Virus record (IMG/VR): IMGVR_UViG_3300032278_003763
Location: 1 to 56,740 of that record
DNA from: a virus
Strand: one strand, 5' to 3'
DNA: 56,740 nt
Shown: positions 42,844-53,700 of the stretch, in pieces
Layout: every line of letters starts with the position of its first letter
Position numbering within the stretch: position 1 is the first letter of the stretch
The notes under the pieces: generated by a model
The model's database searches: none
Seen by the model: the letters and a program-made list of their open reading frames with translations, nothing else
Told to the model about the DNA's origin: nothing
Made by a program: the position numbers and the translations under genes

Positions 42844-43527
42844 ATGATAAGTTTTGAAAAACGTTTTATTTTTGTGCACACTCCCAGAACTGGTGGGACG
42901 AGCATGGAAGAAGCCTTGATGGAAAGTGTCCGAGATTGTGATATACATGATGGCACTAGGCACTGGCCCTTAATAGCTTACAATAGTTCTTGGGCCAAAC
43001 TTCAAACCGGCGCTCGGTGGAATAGTTCTCTAAAGTCTGGGGACACGGTCCCCTTGTATGTTGAGTCGAAGAATTTGATTGATGACTACTTTAAGTTCAC
43101 TGTGGTTAGGAATCCTTGGGACAGAATGCTTTCGTATTTTTTGCATCTTAATGGAGGGTTTGACGAAAGGTTATTTCCCAAAATGATCAGGTTGGCTGGC
43201 AAGTCTGGAGAAGGATTTTATCCTTTCGTTAATAGAGAAAGACATAACCTTGGAGAGGACGACATCTTCCGCGTCAATTTTCAAAGTTGTCATAGCATGG
43301 CCCACAATAAAGACGGAGCTAACTCTATTGACTTTATATTGAGATTTGAAAACCTTCAAGAAGATTACGACGCCCTGTGCGATAAGATCGGGATAGAGAG
43401 AACAGAGCTTCCTCACCACAATAAGTCTGATCGGGGTCACTATAGAGACTACTATAAAAAAAGAGAGATAGATATCGTTCGCAAGAACCTTAGACAGGAT
43501 ATAAAAAAATATGGCTACGAATTTTGA
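42844..43527 (+). CDS. Sulfotransferase, family 2 type (tandem paralogue)
   Basis: 227 aa. MISFEKRFIFVHTPRTGGTS mirrors the previous gene, with Arg in place of Lys in the phosphosulfate loop; TVVRNPWDRMLSYFLHLNGG matches the 3' site. Both share the LPHH stretch (GIERTELPHHNKSDRG here). Start two bases after the previous stop. The central part differs, suggesting another acceptor. It overlaps the methyltransferase by 17 bases. Confidence 0.83.
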   Translation: MISFEKRFIFVHTPRTGGTSMEEALMESVRDCDIHDGTRHWPLIAYNSSWAKLQTGARWNSSLKSGDTVPLYVESKNLIDDYFKFTVVRNPWDRMLSYFLHLNGGFDERLFPKMIRLAGKSGEGFYPFVNRERHNLGEDDIFRVNFQSCHSMAHNKDGANSIDFILRFENLQEDYDALCDKIGIERTELPHHNKSDRGHYRDYYKKREIDIVRKNLRQDIKKYGYEF

Positions 43528-44143
43528 TCAAAAGAAATGGTGGGAATATGTTGGAAGCCACCCGGACATAAAGGGCACAAAAACCCACATATGGACACCC
43601 CATAAAGAAGGCGGGGCTTGGCAGGCTACGCCTATATACGAACCCCACCTAAAGATACTAAAGGAGAACATAAAGTTTGACAAGGTTTTAGACTTTGGTT
43701 GCGGTTTAGGTCGCAACTTTCCGACCCTAGAGGCTCTCTTTGAAGAAATACACGGGTTTGATACCTGCCCAATGGTTGACAAGCTCGTCTCAATTCATGA
43801 GGAAGAGGGGCTTGGATACGAATTGCTTACCTGTGATTGGGACGCCCACAAAGATAACGTGTTCGATTGTGTTTTCGAATGCACGGTTCTTCAACACATA
43901 CCAACGGAAGAGGTGAAGTCCAGATTAAAAGACATTAGTCAAATGACAGAGTATTTAGTTGGTAATTTTCGCAGCTTTAATGACCAAAACAGAGACTTCA
44001 AGCAGAACTTTGGCGGCCACAATATGATGCAGTTAGTTGAGGAAGTTGACGCTTTTGATATTGTTGACTGCTCTATAGACCCTTGGTCTGCGGCTACGCT
44101 AATGGATGATACGCACTACAACATTCTTCTGAAGTCAAAGTGA
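43511..44143 (+). CDS. SAM-dependent methyltransferase
   Basis: 210 aa. Class I signature VLDFGCGLGRNFPTL (residues about 57-71), then IHGFDTCPMVDK (motif II acidic end) and DCVFECTVLQHIPTEEVKS, the 'f..v.lqHip' motif of small-molecule or sugar methyltransferases. Context suggests methylation of a glycan or metabolite in the cassette; substrate unknown. It ends overlapping the next GTG. Confidence 0.75.
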   Translation: MATNFDQKKWWEYVGSHPDIKGTKTHIWTPHKEGGAWQATPIYEPHLKILKENIKFDKVLDFGCGLGRNFPTLEALFEEIHGFDTCPMVDKLVSIHEEEGLGYELLTCDWDAHKDNVFDCVFECTVLQHIPTEEVKSRLKDISQMTEYLVGNFRSFNDQNRDFKQNFGGHNMMQLVEEVDAFDIVDCSIDPWSAATLMDDTHYNILLKSK

Positions 44144-44556
44144 GGTTATATAATATACATGGGAAGCTCGTTAGTAAAAACGTCTCGAAATACTTAATTA
44201 AATGGGACGGAAAGTCTCGTTCGAATATACAGTTCAAAACCAAGCAGTTTCTTAAAAAGCATTGGAGCAATCAAATAGTTTACGAGGAGTTTCCTGTATA
44301 TGGTACCAGAATGAAGGTAGACATACTAAACGCTACAAAAAAGATAGCAATAGAGGTCCAAGGACGTCAACATACTAGCTTTAATAAATTTTTTCACGGC
44401 AACTCCAGACTAAAATACCTAGAGTCAATTAAGAGAGACTTTCAGAAGAGAGAATGGCTCAAAAAAAACGGCTTTCAGGTAGTAGAAATAGAAGAAGATG
44501 AGGTAAAAAAGCTTTCTGTTTCCTTTTTTTTAAAATTCTTTAATATAAACGTATAA
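44140..44556 (+). CDS. PD-(D/E)XK nuclease, resolvase/Vsr-like
   Basis: 138 aa, GTG start overlapping the methyltransferase stop. The active site is visible: MKVDILNATKKIAIEVQGRQ (Asp, then E-x-Q/K), with a basic helix before it and the hydrophobic NGFQVVEIEEDE afterwards, the DUF559/Vsr-like fold. Likely a phage DNA endonuclease in recombination or repair. The stop codon overlaps a TATAAT. Confidence 0.68.
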   Translation: MRLYNIHGKLVSKNVSKYLIKWDGKSRSNIQFKTKQFLKKHWSNQIVYEEFPVYGTRMKVDILNATKKIAIEVQGRQHTSFNKFFHGNSRLKYLESIKRDFQKREWLKKNGFQVVEIEEDEVKKLSVSFFLKFFNINV

Positions 44557-44557
44557 T
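44552..44557 (+). promoter_or_regulatory. Possible -10 of promoter for the giant surface-protein gene
   Basis: Perfect TATAAT over the stop codon of the nuclease gene, about 178 bases before the ATG at 44735. A matching -35 is poor (TTTAAA). Downstream the 12-mer AGTGTAATCATT (44567-44578) recurs at 18353-18364. Confidence 0.3.
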
Positions 44558-44734
44558 CCCAATAACAGTGTAATCATTCACAATAGGTGTGTCGGTGACA
44601 CCTTTAAGGCGACGGGCGAGTGAAATGTTGAGGGATTTAGGATTTTTTTGTCATTTTTTCAGGAAGGTGAGCCCTTTTGGGGCTCATCATCGCTTCTTTG
44701 TCGCCCCATCATTTCAGACGGGGGGGAATAACTA
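44557..44734 (+). other. Leader of the giant gene with two hairpins
   Basis: Non-coding. Contains a hairpin AGGT-GTC/GAC-ACCT (about 44586-44604), a 7-bp hairpin TGAGCCC-TTTTG-GGGCTCA (44668-44686) and the T-run at 44643-44649. The start at 44735 is preceded by an unusual GGGGGGG (44720-44726), eight bases before ATG, acting as Shine-Dalgarno. No separate gene is seen. Confidence 0.5.
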
Positions 44735-47700
44735 ATGCCTTACTATTCAAGGGTGCTGCACGGGGCGAGTATGCCGCCAATTGAGCTGCAAAGTTGCATG
44801 GCCAGCATGTTGGACTGCCCTCTGGTTGGCGGTTCGGACACGGACCCATGTGGTAACACTGCGTGGATTGAGCCTGTTACCGTTTATTGGGATAGTAGTG
44901 AGGGTGGTAACGCCACCTTGCCGGATGTTGGCCAGACTCTTTATTGTGACGATCAAGATTCGTATGCGTATGCAGTCAATAGTTATTTTGATGATATGGA
45001 CGGAAATGGCTGTTGCGACTGTCAGGATGCTGGCTTCACTACGATGATAAATTCAGACGTAGATCATTTTTTGGCTTCTGGCAATGAAGATGGTTATTTT
45101 TTCATGCAGTCGGATGACGACGGAACTAATACAACGGAGAGTTGGGAGATAGGAACTGATTCGACGTTTAATTCTGTAAGCTCTTGTTCTGGCACTCCGA
45201 CACCAACACCTAGTCCATCACCATCACCGACGCCGTCGCCGTCACCGTCACCGACACCGTCATCTACGCCCTGTTATACTGCTGAGACAGCTCACGTTTC
45301 TTATTATGATGAGTCCAACGGCTACTTGAAATATGCTAATAACTCTAGCGGAAGTTGGGTAGACACGACCGTTTCCGATACCGCTACGGATGGATTTTAT
45401 ACTTCTATTGCTATTGACAGTAGTGGTAAAGTGCACATAAGTCATCACGAAGAGTACCGTTCCCTTCGATATACAACTAATACTAGCGGGAGTTGGGTTA
45501 CCACAGAGGTAGACGGCAATGATGTCACTGGTAAGTGGACATCCATTGTTGTAGATAGCAACGACAACCCACACATAATTTATGTAAGCGAAGAGGATCA
45601 GGAGGTTAAGCACGCCACGTGCTCGTCGGACACCTCTGTCGCCGGCAACTGGACAATTGAAACGGCTTTTTCGGGGGTTGAGCCCAAGTGGGCTTCTGTT
45701 GCTATTGCTGATGATTATCTTTATCTCAGTTTTGCTGACGATGGTATGCTTGTCACAGCTACCAATTTCGGTGGAGGTGGTTGGGTTTCCGAGCCCTTAT
45801 TTTCCGAAGGTCTATACTCATCGATAACTTTAATAAAAGACGGTAGTGATATATGGCAACGGCATATAAGCCATGTTGATTCTAGCACCGGATATCTTAG
45901 ATATACGTATAGCCACGGATCTTCTAGTTGGTCGGTGGAGAATATAGATACTACTGTATATACAACATATACTTCGATTGCTGCTGCTTCAGACGGCTCC
46001 CTTCACATATCTTATGGGGACGAGGATAATTATGCACTTAAATATGCCACGAATGAACATGATGGTACGAATTGGATAATAGAAACAGTTGATGATGGTG
46101 ACGCTGGAAGCAATACTGTTGGCGAATGGAGCTCTATCGCTGTAGATGGGAACAACGTTGTTTATATTTCTTATTATGATGATACAAATGCAAACATAAA
46201 GGTCGCCGATAACCATTGTGGTTGGAGCATTCAAATTGCAGACGATGAGGATTTGGAGAGCGGTGATACCGTAGGACGATACACCTCTTTAGCTCTTGGC
46301 GCCGGCGGTGCTACCGATACGCCTACACCATCACCTAGCCCTAGCCCTACGCCATCGCCGTCACCAACGCCTACGCCCTCGCCGTCACCAACGCCTACGC
46401 CCTCGCCGTCACCAACGCCTACTCCTTCGCCGTCACCAACGCCTACTCCTTCGCCGTCACCAACGCCTACTCCTTCGCCGTCACCAACGCCTACTCCTTC
46501 GCCGTCACCAACGCCTACGCCATCACCGTCAGCTACTGCGTCACCGTCACCGACGCCTACTCCTTCGCCTTCGCCTTCGTCGATATGCCCACCCACGGTT
46601 TACGCCTACGGCTTCCAAGCTCCCAACGCTCACTTTAATGGCACTTGGCAAATAATTAGTGTCATTGTTAATGGTCGTGAGGTTTATCGAACCGGCTCGC
46701 CCGGTGCGTATTGGTATATGTGGTACGGCGTCGGTGGATGGAAAATGGGCAATTTGGTAACTGCTGATTGTTCGATGGATACCGACGAAAGTTGTCCGGA
46801 ATCAATTAGCGCAGGAGACTGGGGGGCGTGTGGTGGCACGACAACCACAGGCACTGGGACACCATCACCTAGTCCGTCACCGACGCCGACGCCGTCGCCT
46901 AGCCCGACGTCGGAGGGTGATGATGGATGTGATGGGTGTGTAGACGTGACTGGATTTGATGCGGTAGCTAATGGAACCCTAAATGGAGTTTATACAAGGG
47001 GGGCTTCGCTCTGGTATGGAAAACCGTATTGGGAGAAGGGCACCAATGGTACGGGGTTTGCTTACGCATATATTTATTATAATCCAGCGAATAGTAGATG
47101 GGAAATAAGTTACGCTACTTTTTATGATAATGGCATCGGTGTCGCTTGGTGGGCGACACAAGACACTGATCAAGCTTGCCCGTTCTCAAATTTAGACGGT
47201 TGGACTTCTAGCGGTAATGTTGGAGGCACCCCACTCTTAGCGACGAATAGTTGTCCGACTGAGACCCCTACTCCGTCGCCGTCACCGTCTCCTAGTCCGT
47301 CGCCCTCGCCATCAGCTACTGCGTCACCGTCACCAACTCCCACGCCCTCGCCATCAGCGACGGCGGGGGGTTGCCAAGGATGCGAAGACCCCGAGTATCC
47401 GGGGACATATGCCGCATTGTGGAATTATCCTAATTTTATTGATTACTGCGATGGAGATGGTCCAACTATAGCTTGTTACAAAGGTAGGTGCTATAGATGT
47501 ACTGAGTATGTAGGACCGAACGGCGCCAACAACTTACCCCCAGATCAGACAGATAAATGGGTGATAGATGATTGTTGTGATGGTTCGTCTTGCTGCCCGA
47601 CTGGGTCACCGACTCCTACGCCGTCACCGTCACCATCACCCACGGCATCATGCGATGGTGAGACATGCGGAGACTTTTTCTCTTGGGTGAGCTGGGAAGG

Positions 47701-50700
47701 TCTCAATGAAAATAGAGATTATAGTAGTCCGATAGGTCATCATATTTGTTACGATGATAAGTGCTATGAATTAATAGGAGCGCATGGAGCAAATGCGGGT
47801 GGTCAGCAATACGAGCCGGGGGTAGATGGGTCAGAGGCTTATTGGAAAGAGGATATTTGTTGTACTGAATTAGCTTGTTGTCCGACGAACACTCCGACGC
47901 CGTCACCATCGCCGTCACCATCGCCGTCGCTCTCTACCCCAATAAAAGTTCCAATCACTTTATATGCTAAATCTAGATCACGACTTAACCCTCCCGGGAA
48001 AGATCCAGAATTTGTATACTTTGGTTATCAAGAGGGAACGGAAGAAACCCTGACTTGTTGTAGTCTGGGCAGTTTATCTACGACTGTTTACTATTTTGAT
48101 GATCCAGACGAAAATCTTCGAACAGGGGTGACTTCGGGCACAAAACTATATTTAAATTCGGTCCTTGACGATTATACAAGAGCCGAAAGCCTTCAATTGG
48201 CTGCGCCAGACCCCTCACCTGAAGATAACCTGTTCCTCATAGAAGGCGATCAGTATGTTATAATTGGATTGTCCGGTGATGACATAATCGTAGATGAGAT
48301 AGACGATTGTATGTGTCCGACCGAGACCCCTACTCCGTCGCCGTCGGCCACCGCGTCACCTACCCCATCACCATCAGCTACCGCGTCACCGTCACCGTCA
48401 GCCACCGGGTCGCCATCTCCATCGCCTAGCCCGACTCCTTCTTGCCCGGCTTGCGACATAGGACCTTACAACCCAAATGAATGTCTATATCTTACGGGCG
48501 CGGACGGGTCTGATGCAGCTCGAGTTTGTCATGATGGGATTTGTTATATAGCTGCCGTCCCCAATGGTTCTTGTGTTAGAAGCCAATGGGATGATCCGGA
48601 TTATCCGTACGTGGGTTCTTCTATGTGGCTTGATTCATCATCTCGCTATGCTCTTGAGCAGCTAAAGAAAAATGATGGTGAGACTTTATATACCGCGGAG
48701 CAGGTTGATACAATAATATTTGAGTTAGAATGCTGCAGCGGTAGCTGCTGTGGAACACCGTCGCCGTCACCGTCACCGTCACCATCAAGCACGCCAGAGG
48801 ATCAGGATCAGGCCTCTGTTGAATGTCTGGGCTGTGGCGAGTTAGATATTTTGCCTTGGAACGACAGCCAACCGGTCGATTACGAAGTCCAGATTGCCGA
48901 CCCAGATACTGGAGAATTTCCTCAGACTTACGTATGCCATAATGGTAAGGGTTATAGACTCTTAGAGAGCAACTCTTCTCAGGAAGGAGCCGGGAATTAT
49001 CCTTATGCTGTGCCCGGTGAGGACGATTCGATGTTCTGGCTCGAGGACGAATGCGCTAATCTTTGTTGTCCTACGTCAACCCCGTCACCAACCCCGTCAG
49101 CAACGCCTAGTCCGTCGCCAACGGTGACCCCCACCGCAACGCCAGAGCCGGGCGTGGTTTGGAAGGTAAAATTGTGCGTAGGTAGTCAATCGGTGTCCTT
49201 TTTCAGATTCCCTGACGATTTTGACCCTGACTCGGAATTCGTAAGATTGACCGCCGTGGGTGCTGAGTCCGGTTATTGCTATGAAATAGAGGGTGGGGCG
49301 GGAGCAGACCATGCTGAATATGAGGCTTGGGAAGCTCAAGGCAATACGGTAGTCGAAATAAAAGGTAGCGAATGGGGAATTAAAGAATTCGATAGCTGCA
49401 AAGAGTGCGTTTATGGGAGAATGGTCGAATGGACTGCTTGCTCGGGTGAAATTAATTATGTTTTTGTTGGGGATAATTCTTGGCAACCCGCAGCGGGAGA
49501 TCAGACTACTTGGAGTAATCTACAAGGTTTTAAATCAGATCATATACCGGGAGATGAGGGTGTGGATACTTGGACGGTAAGTCATAGTGGCGCGCTTGCG
49601 CAGGGCCGAACCAACACGTGTTACAAGGTCGCTTATATACCCCCCTCGCATGATGATTATAGCGCAGGCTTTCCTATAGCTTTAAATAACTATAGGGACA
49701 CCGGCTTTACTTATGCTTTTGATAACCAAGTTAATGAAAGCATGCTCAATTGGTGGCAAAGCGGCGCGGAAGGCCCGCCCAAGTATCAAGATGTACATGA
49801 TGTCTGCGAAGATTGGTGGCAGTGTGCTAAAAGAATTTACAGACATATCGATTTTAGTTTTAGTTGTGATACCGGTCAGTGGATTGACCCCGACAACCAA
49901 GAAGCCGGAGTTGTAGCCGAAGGACCAGTAGGCAGCCCCGAAACTGCCGCTTGGAAACCTAAATTGTGGCTTAACGGCGGTGCCGATTTCACCGGATTTG
50001 CAGAGTGCTCTCTCCCCACTCTGGTTACAGAGGGATGGCACCACCATCTCACAGAGTATGATGCTGATGGTAAAGCCGAAATTATTTGGTATAGATATAC
50101 TTGGCCGGTTAGATATAACCAAAATTTTGTAACTTATCAGGGCGGCGTCCCTACGGTCACGAATAAACATGATCAAAAATGGGGTAACGTTGGGCCTCAC
50201 GTAGGATGCGCTGACATTAATGATAAGGCAACGGCAGCCGATGCGGGATTGACTGAAGGTGAGAAAATTGTAAAGGATGTATCAACAGACCCAGCCGAAT
50301 ACGATGGCACAGAACAGACAGAGAAACTTAATATCATAGCGGGTCTAGATTCAAAATTTAAATTTAGAGAAATTTATCAGAATAATGGGCAAAATTATTG
50401 GAGAACAGTCGTTCCATCCGAGTGTCAGCTAACCACACAGACGACGCCCACGCCGACGCCTACACCCTCTCCCAGCGTAGAGCCGGCGGGAGCTAATTAT
50501 TATTTACTTACTCCTTGTGGACAAACAATAGGAACAATAGACTTTAATAGTTCTTATATAACTAAATTTAAAACCAATGTAGACCTTGATGATAAAAATA
50601 ATAGGGTAATTAAAATTAGCTCTAATTTTTTCCCGCTAAGAGTAGATAGTTATTCTTTACCAAGCAACATTTATAATGGTCCATGCGTAAAAGTACAAAA

Positions 50701-53700
50701 GATAACCCAGTCAGAGTACGACACTCCCGGTGGAGGACAAAGGGTAGATGGAACACTAAACAAGTACCTCCCCTCCTTTGGGTTCGAAGACACGAGTGGG
50801 ACAGAAGAAGAAGATTTAACGACACTGTGCAATCTATGCGTTAATACAACCGAAAGCGAAATACGCGTAAGATTAATAGAGTGCGGCACGTCTAGCGCCA
50901 AAGAATTCATATTAAGAGCTGACCCAAATAATCTTTTAACACACTTACCTAATAATGTAGTAAATGCAATTAGATTTAATTCTCCTAACCCTTACGTTAT
51001 AAAGGCTTATCAAGCAGTATACACACAGGGCGGCTTGCTGAACGCCCTTACTCTAGTGGATCAAGTTGCCAGTTTAGCTACCGCCGCCTGTTATACCGCT
51101 GTTCAAGAGATTGTCGACACTACCTATACTATTAATGATTATATATATCTTCTTGATGAAGGCGTTAATTGTTTGGATAGAGACTGTTTAGAGAGCACTC
51201 TCTCCGAACAGTTGGGGTGCGAAGAAGGTGCATCTCACGTAGTCAGAAACAAAACCCCGCAACAGTCTTGCGTAGATGGTTACGCAGAGTATGTAAACTC
51301 CATAGATGATGGAAGTGATGAAATCATAAGTTATGGGCAGTTTGTTTCTCAGGAGTGTGAATGCGTTGGGGGAGAAATTCCTTTAGTCCCGACATTACCT
51401 GCCGAATTGGAATGTTGGAGCGAACACATTCAGTATGAAGATAAAGCGAAAGTCTGTTTTAACAGTTCGGTTTATATAGCGTATAACTCAAGCGTGAGTA
51501 TCCCTCCGGCGGGAACTGCTGAGTCGGTTTTGTTTTGGACAGAGTCAACGGTACCAGAATACATAGATCTCTGCCCCAAGGATTGTCCAGATGTTGGACC
51601 TACCGCATCACCATCGCCGTCACCATCGCCGTCGCCATCACCGTCGCCGTCGTCTATTTCTCCTCCTCCTTTACCTCCGGTTGGGCCTACGCCTACCGCT
51701 ACGCCTACGCCATCACCGTCAGCTGAAGCACCGGATTTTGATTGTCCTAGCGTTAGAGTTGCTGACTCACCGTATCCTGAGATTAATCAATGTTATACAT
51801 TCTCTCAAGGCGCGTTCTACGGGGAGAACAATGATTCGCTTATAATGTGGAAGATCCATTTGTTTCAAGGTGAGAGATGGGTTATATCCAAGTACGATTC
51901 TCTGAATAATGCAGCTGGATGGGTTCCCCATCACGTTGCTAGATATAATACTCACTATGGTTATGACTTTCGGACGCCGACTCAAAATCCCGTGCCGGGA
52001 GATTGGATGGGTGGCGGCGAGTGTCCTCACGAAAAAATTGAGATAATGGATACCAACGGCTCGTACCTCGCGAACAACTGGGGCGCGACGTATCTTAGTG
52101 GTGAGATAACTGTCACTGAAGGCTGTCCGACTGGGTCGCCATCGCCAACGCCATCGCCGTCAGCCACTGCGTCACCGTCACCTAGCGCTACTGCGTCGCC
52201 ATCAGCTACCGCGTCACCGTCACCAACGCCGACGCCATCACCGTCAGCTACCCCGCTAGCTGAGACCCCTACTCCGTCGCCGTCACCATCGCCGTCTCCC
52301 AGCCCGTCAGCCACTGCGTCGCCGTCAGCTACTGCGTCACCGTCACCTAGCGCTACTGCGTCGCCGTCAGCTACTGCGTCACCGTCGCCGTCGCCATCGC
52401 CTACGCCGGGTTCACCTTTAACTTGTGCTGAAGCAGACATAACAACCTTCATAAAAGACAGCGTCGAAGAAAATAATGCAGTTTTCATTGGTGAAAGCCA
52501 CGGAATGATGTCTACACTGAGGTACCTGACAGATAAGACGACTGATATTTTGCCTCCGGTGGCCAACGAAGAAGCCATCCACTATTCGCGAGTTTTCTTC
52601 ACCGAGCTTCTTTATTCTGGCGACTCGAGCACAAAGATCGTATCCGACTACCAAGCGAAGGTGTCGGCCCTTGGCATACTGGCTAGTCAAGGGACTCCGG
52701 AACAATGCGCCTTGATAGAGTCACTGAAAGATCGAGGAGTCGATCAGCAGGAAGCACTCTGTTGCCACAATGCTTGGACACCGGCAGAGGACCGTCCTGA
52801 TGCCACCTTGCCCGAAGAAGGTTTTGCAATGGAGATGGTTAAGCTGATAGAATCAGTTACGCTTGCGGGTATTGAAGTCTTAGGTGTTGAAACACCTCCC
52901 TCGGACCCGGCTTACATTTTGGCAGGCAGAACAACCCCCACAGGGGTAGTAGCCCGAAACAACCAATGGGCGGCCGTCATTAATAAATGGTTGGAGGAAG
53001 AAAATGACTGGCGCACCTTCAACGCTCCGCTGATGGGGGAGCCTACGTTTATTATTCATGGTGGCTCGGATCACGGTAGCGAAGGGAGAGTGCCGACCGA
53101 TACTGGTGTAGATCAGATGATTTTTAAGGACGGGGTATCATCCGACGCGGGTGGCCACATGGATATAGACTCTTTTGATTTTCGGTTTCCTTCGTGTCCT
53201 GAGGCAATCGCTGCAAGGTTTGGGATTGATCCCGCTGCATATGGTCCATGGGCTGGGATACCAGCCGCTGAGCTGGATGGCGAGGGGTACAAGTATGGTC
53301 TTGCCAGAATGTCCTCCAGCAGCGGTGGCAATGATCATGCTCCTGCAAACTTCGATACGGGGCTTGGTCCGTACGAAGAAGGACCCTGTATGTGTTTGTG
53401 GGAAAACGATGGGCGTTTAAACCAAGGAAACTATGATCAGACCCAAGACGCGTCAAGTGATTATATAGTTTTCATAAACGTATGTTCTGAAGATGGTCTT
53501 TCTTATGTTAATTATGATTGTACTACCCATAGTCATCCATACGACGAACCGAATTGTCCAACCGGCACAGCGACACCGACACCGTCTCCTAGTCCGTCGC
53601 CGTCACCATCAGCCACTGCGTCACCGTCACCGTCACCGTCACCGTCACCATCATCTACCGCGCCGGAGACTGTTTTTCTATATAAATTTGCTCTTGCTGA

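Noticed and set aside
46231-46596. A 121-codon - strand frame coding [15 protein letters not shown], and similar ones at 52027-52578 and 55639-56367
   Set aside because: They are shadows of the [14 protein letters not shown] linkers: the reverse strand of a Pro/Ser/Thr repeat lacks stops. The + strand frame is continuous over 12 kb and includes real folded modules; the others are confined to repeats.
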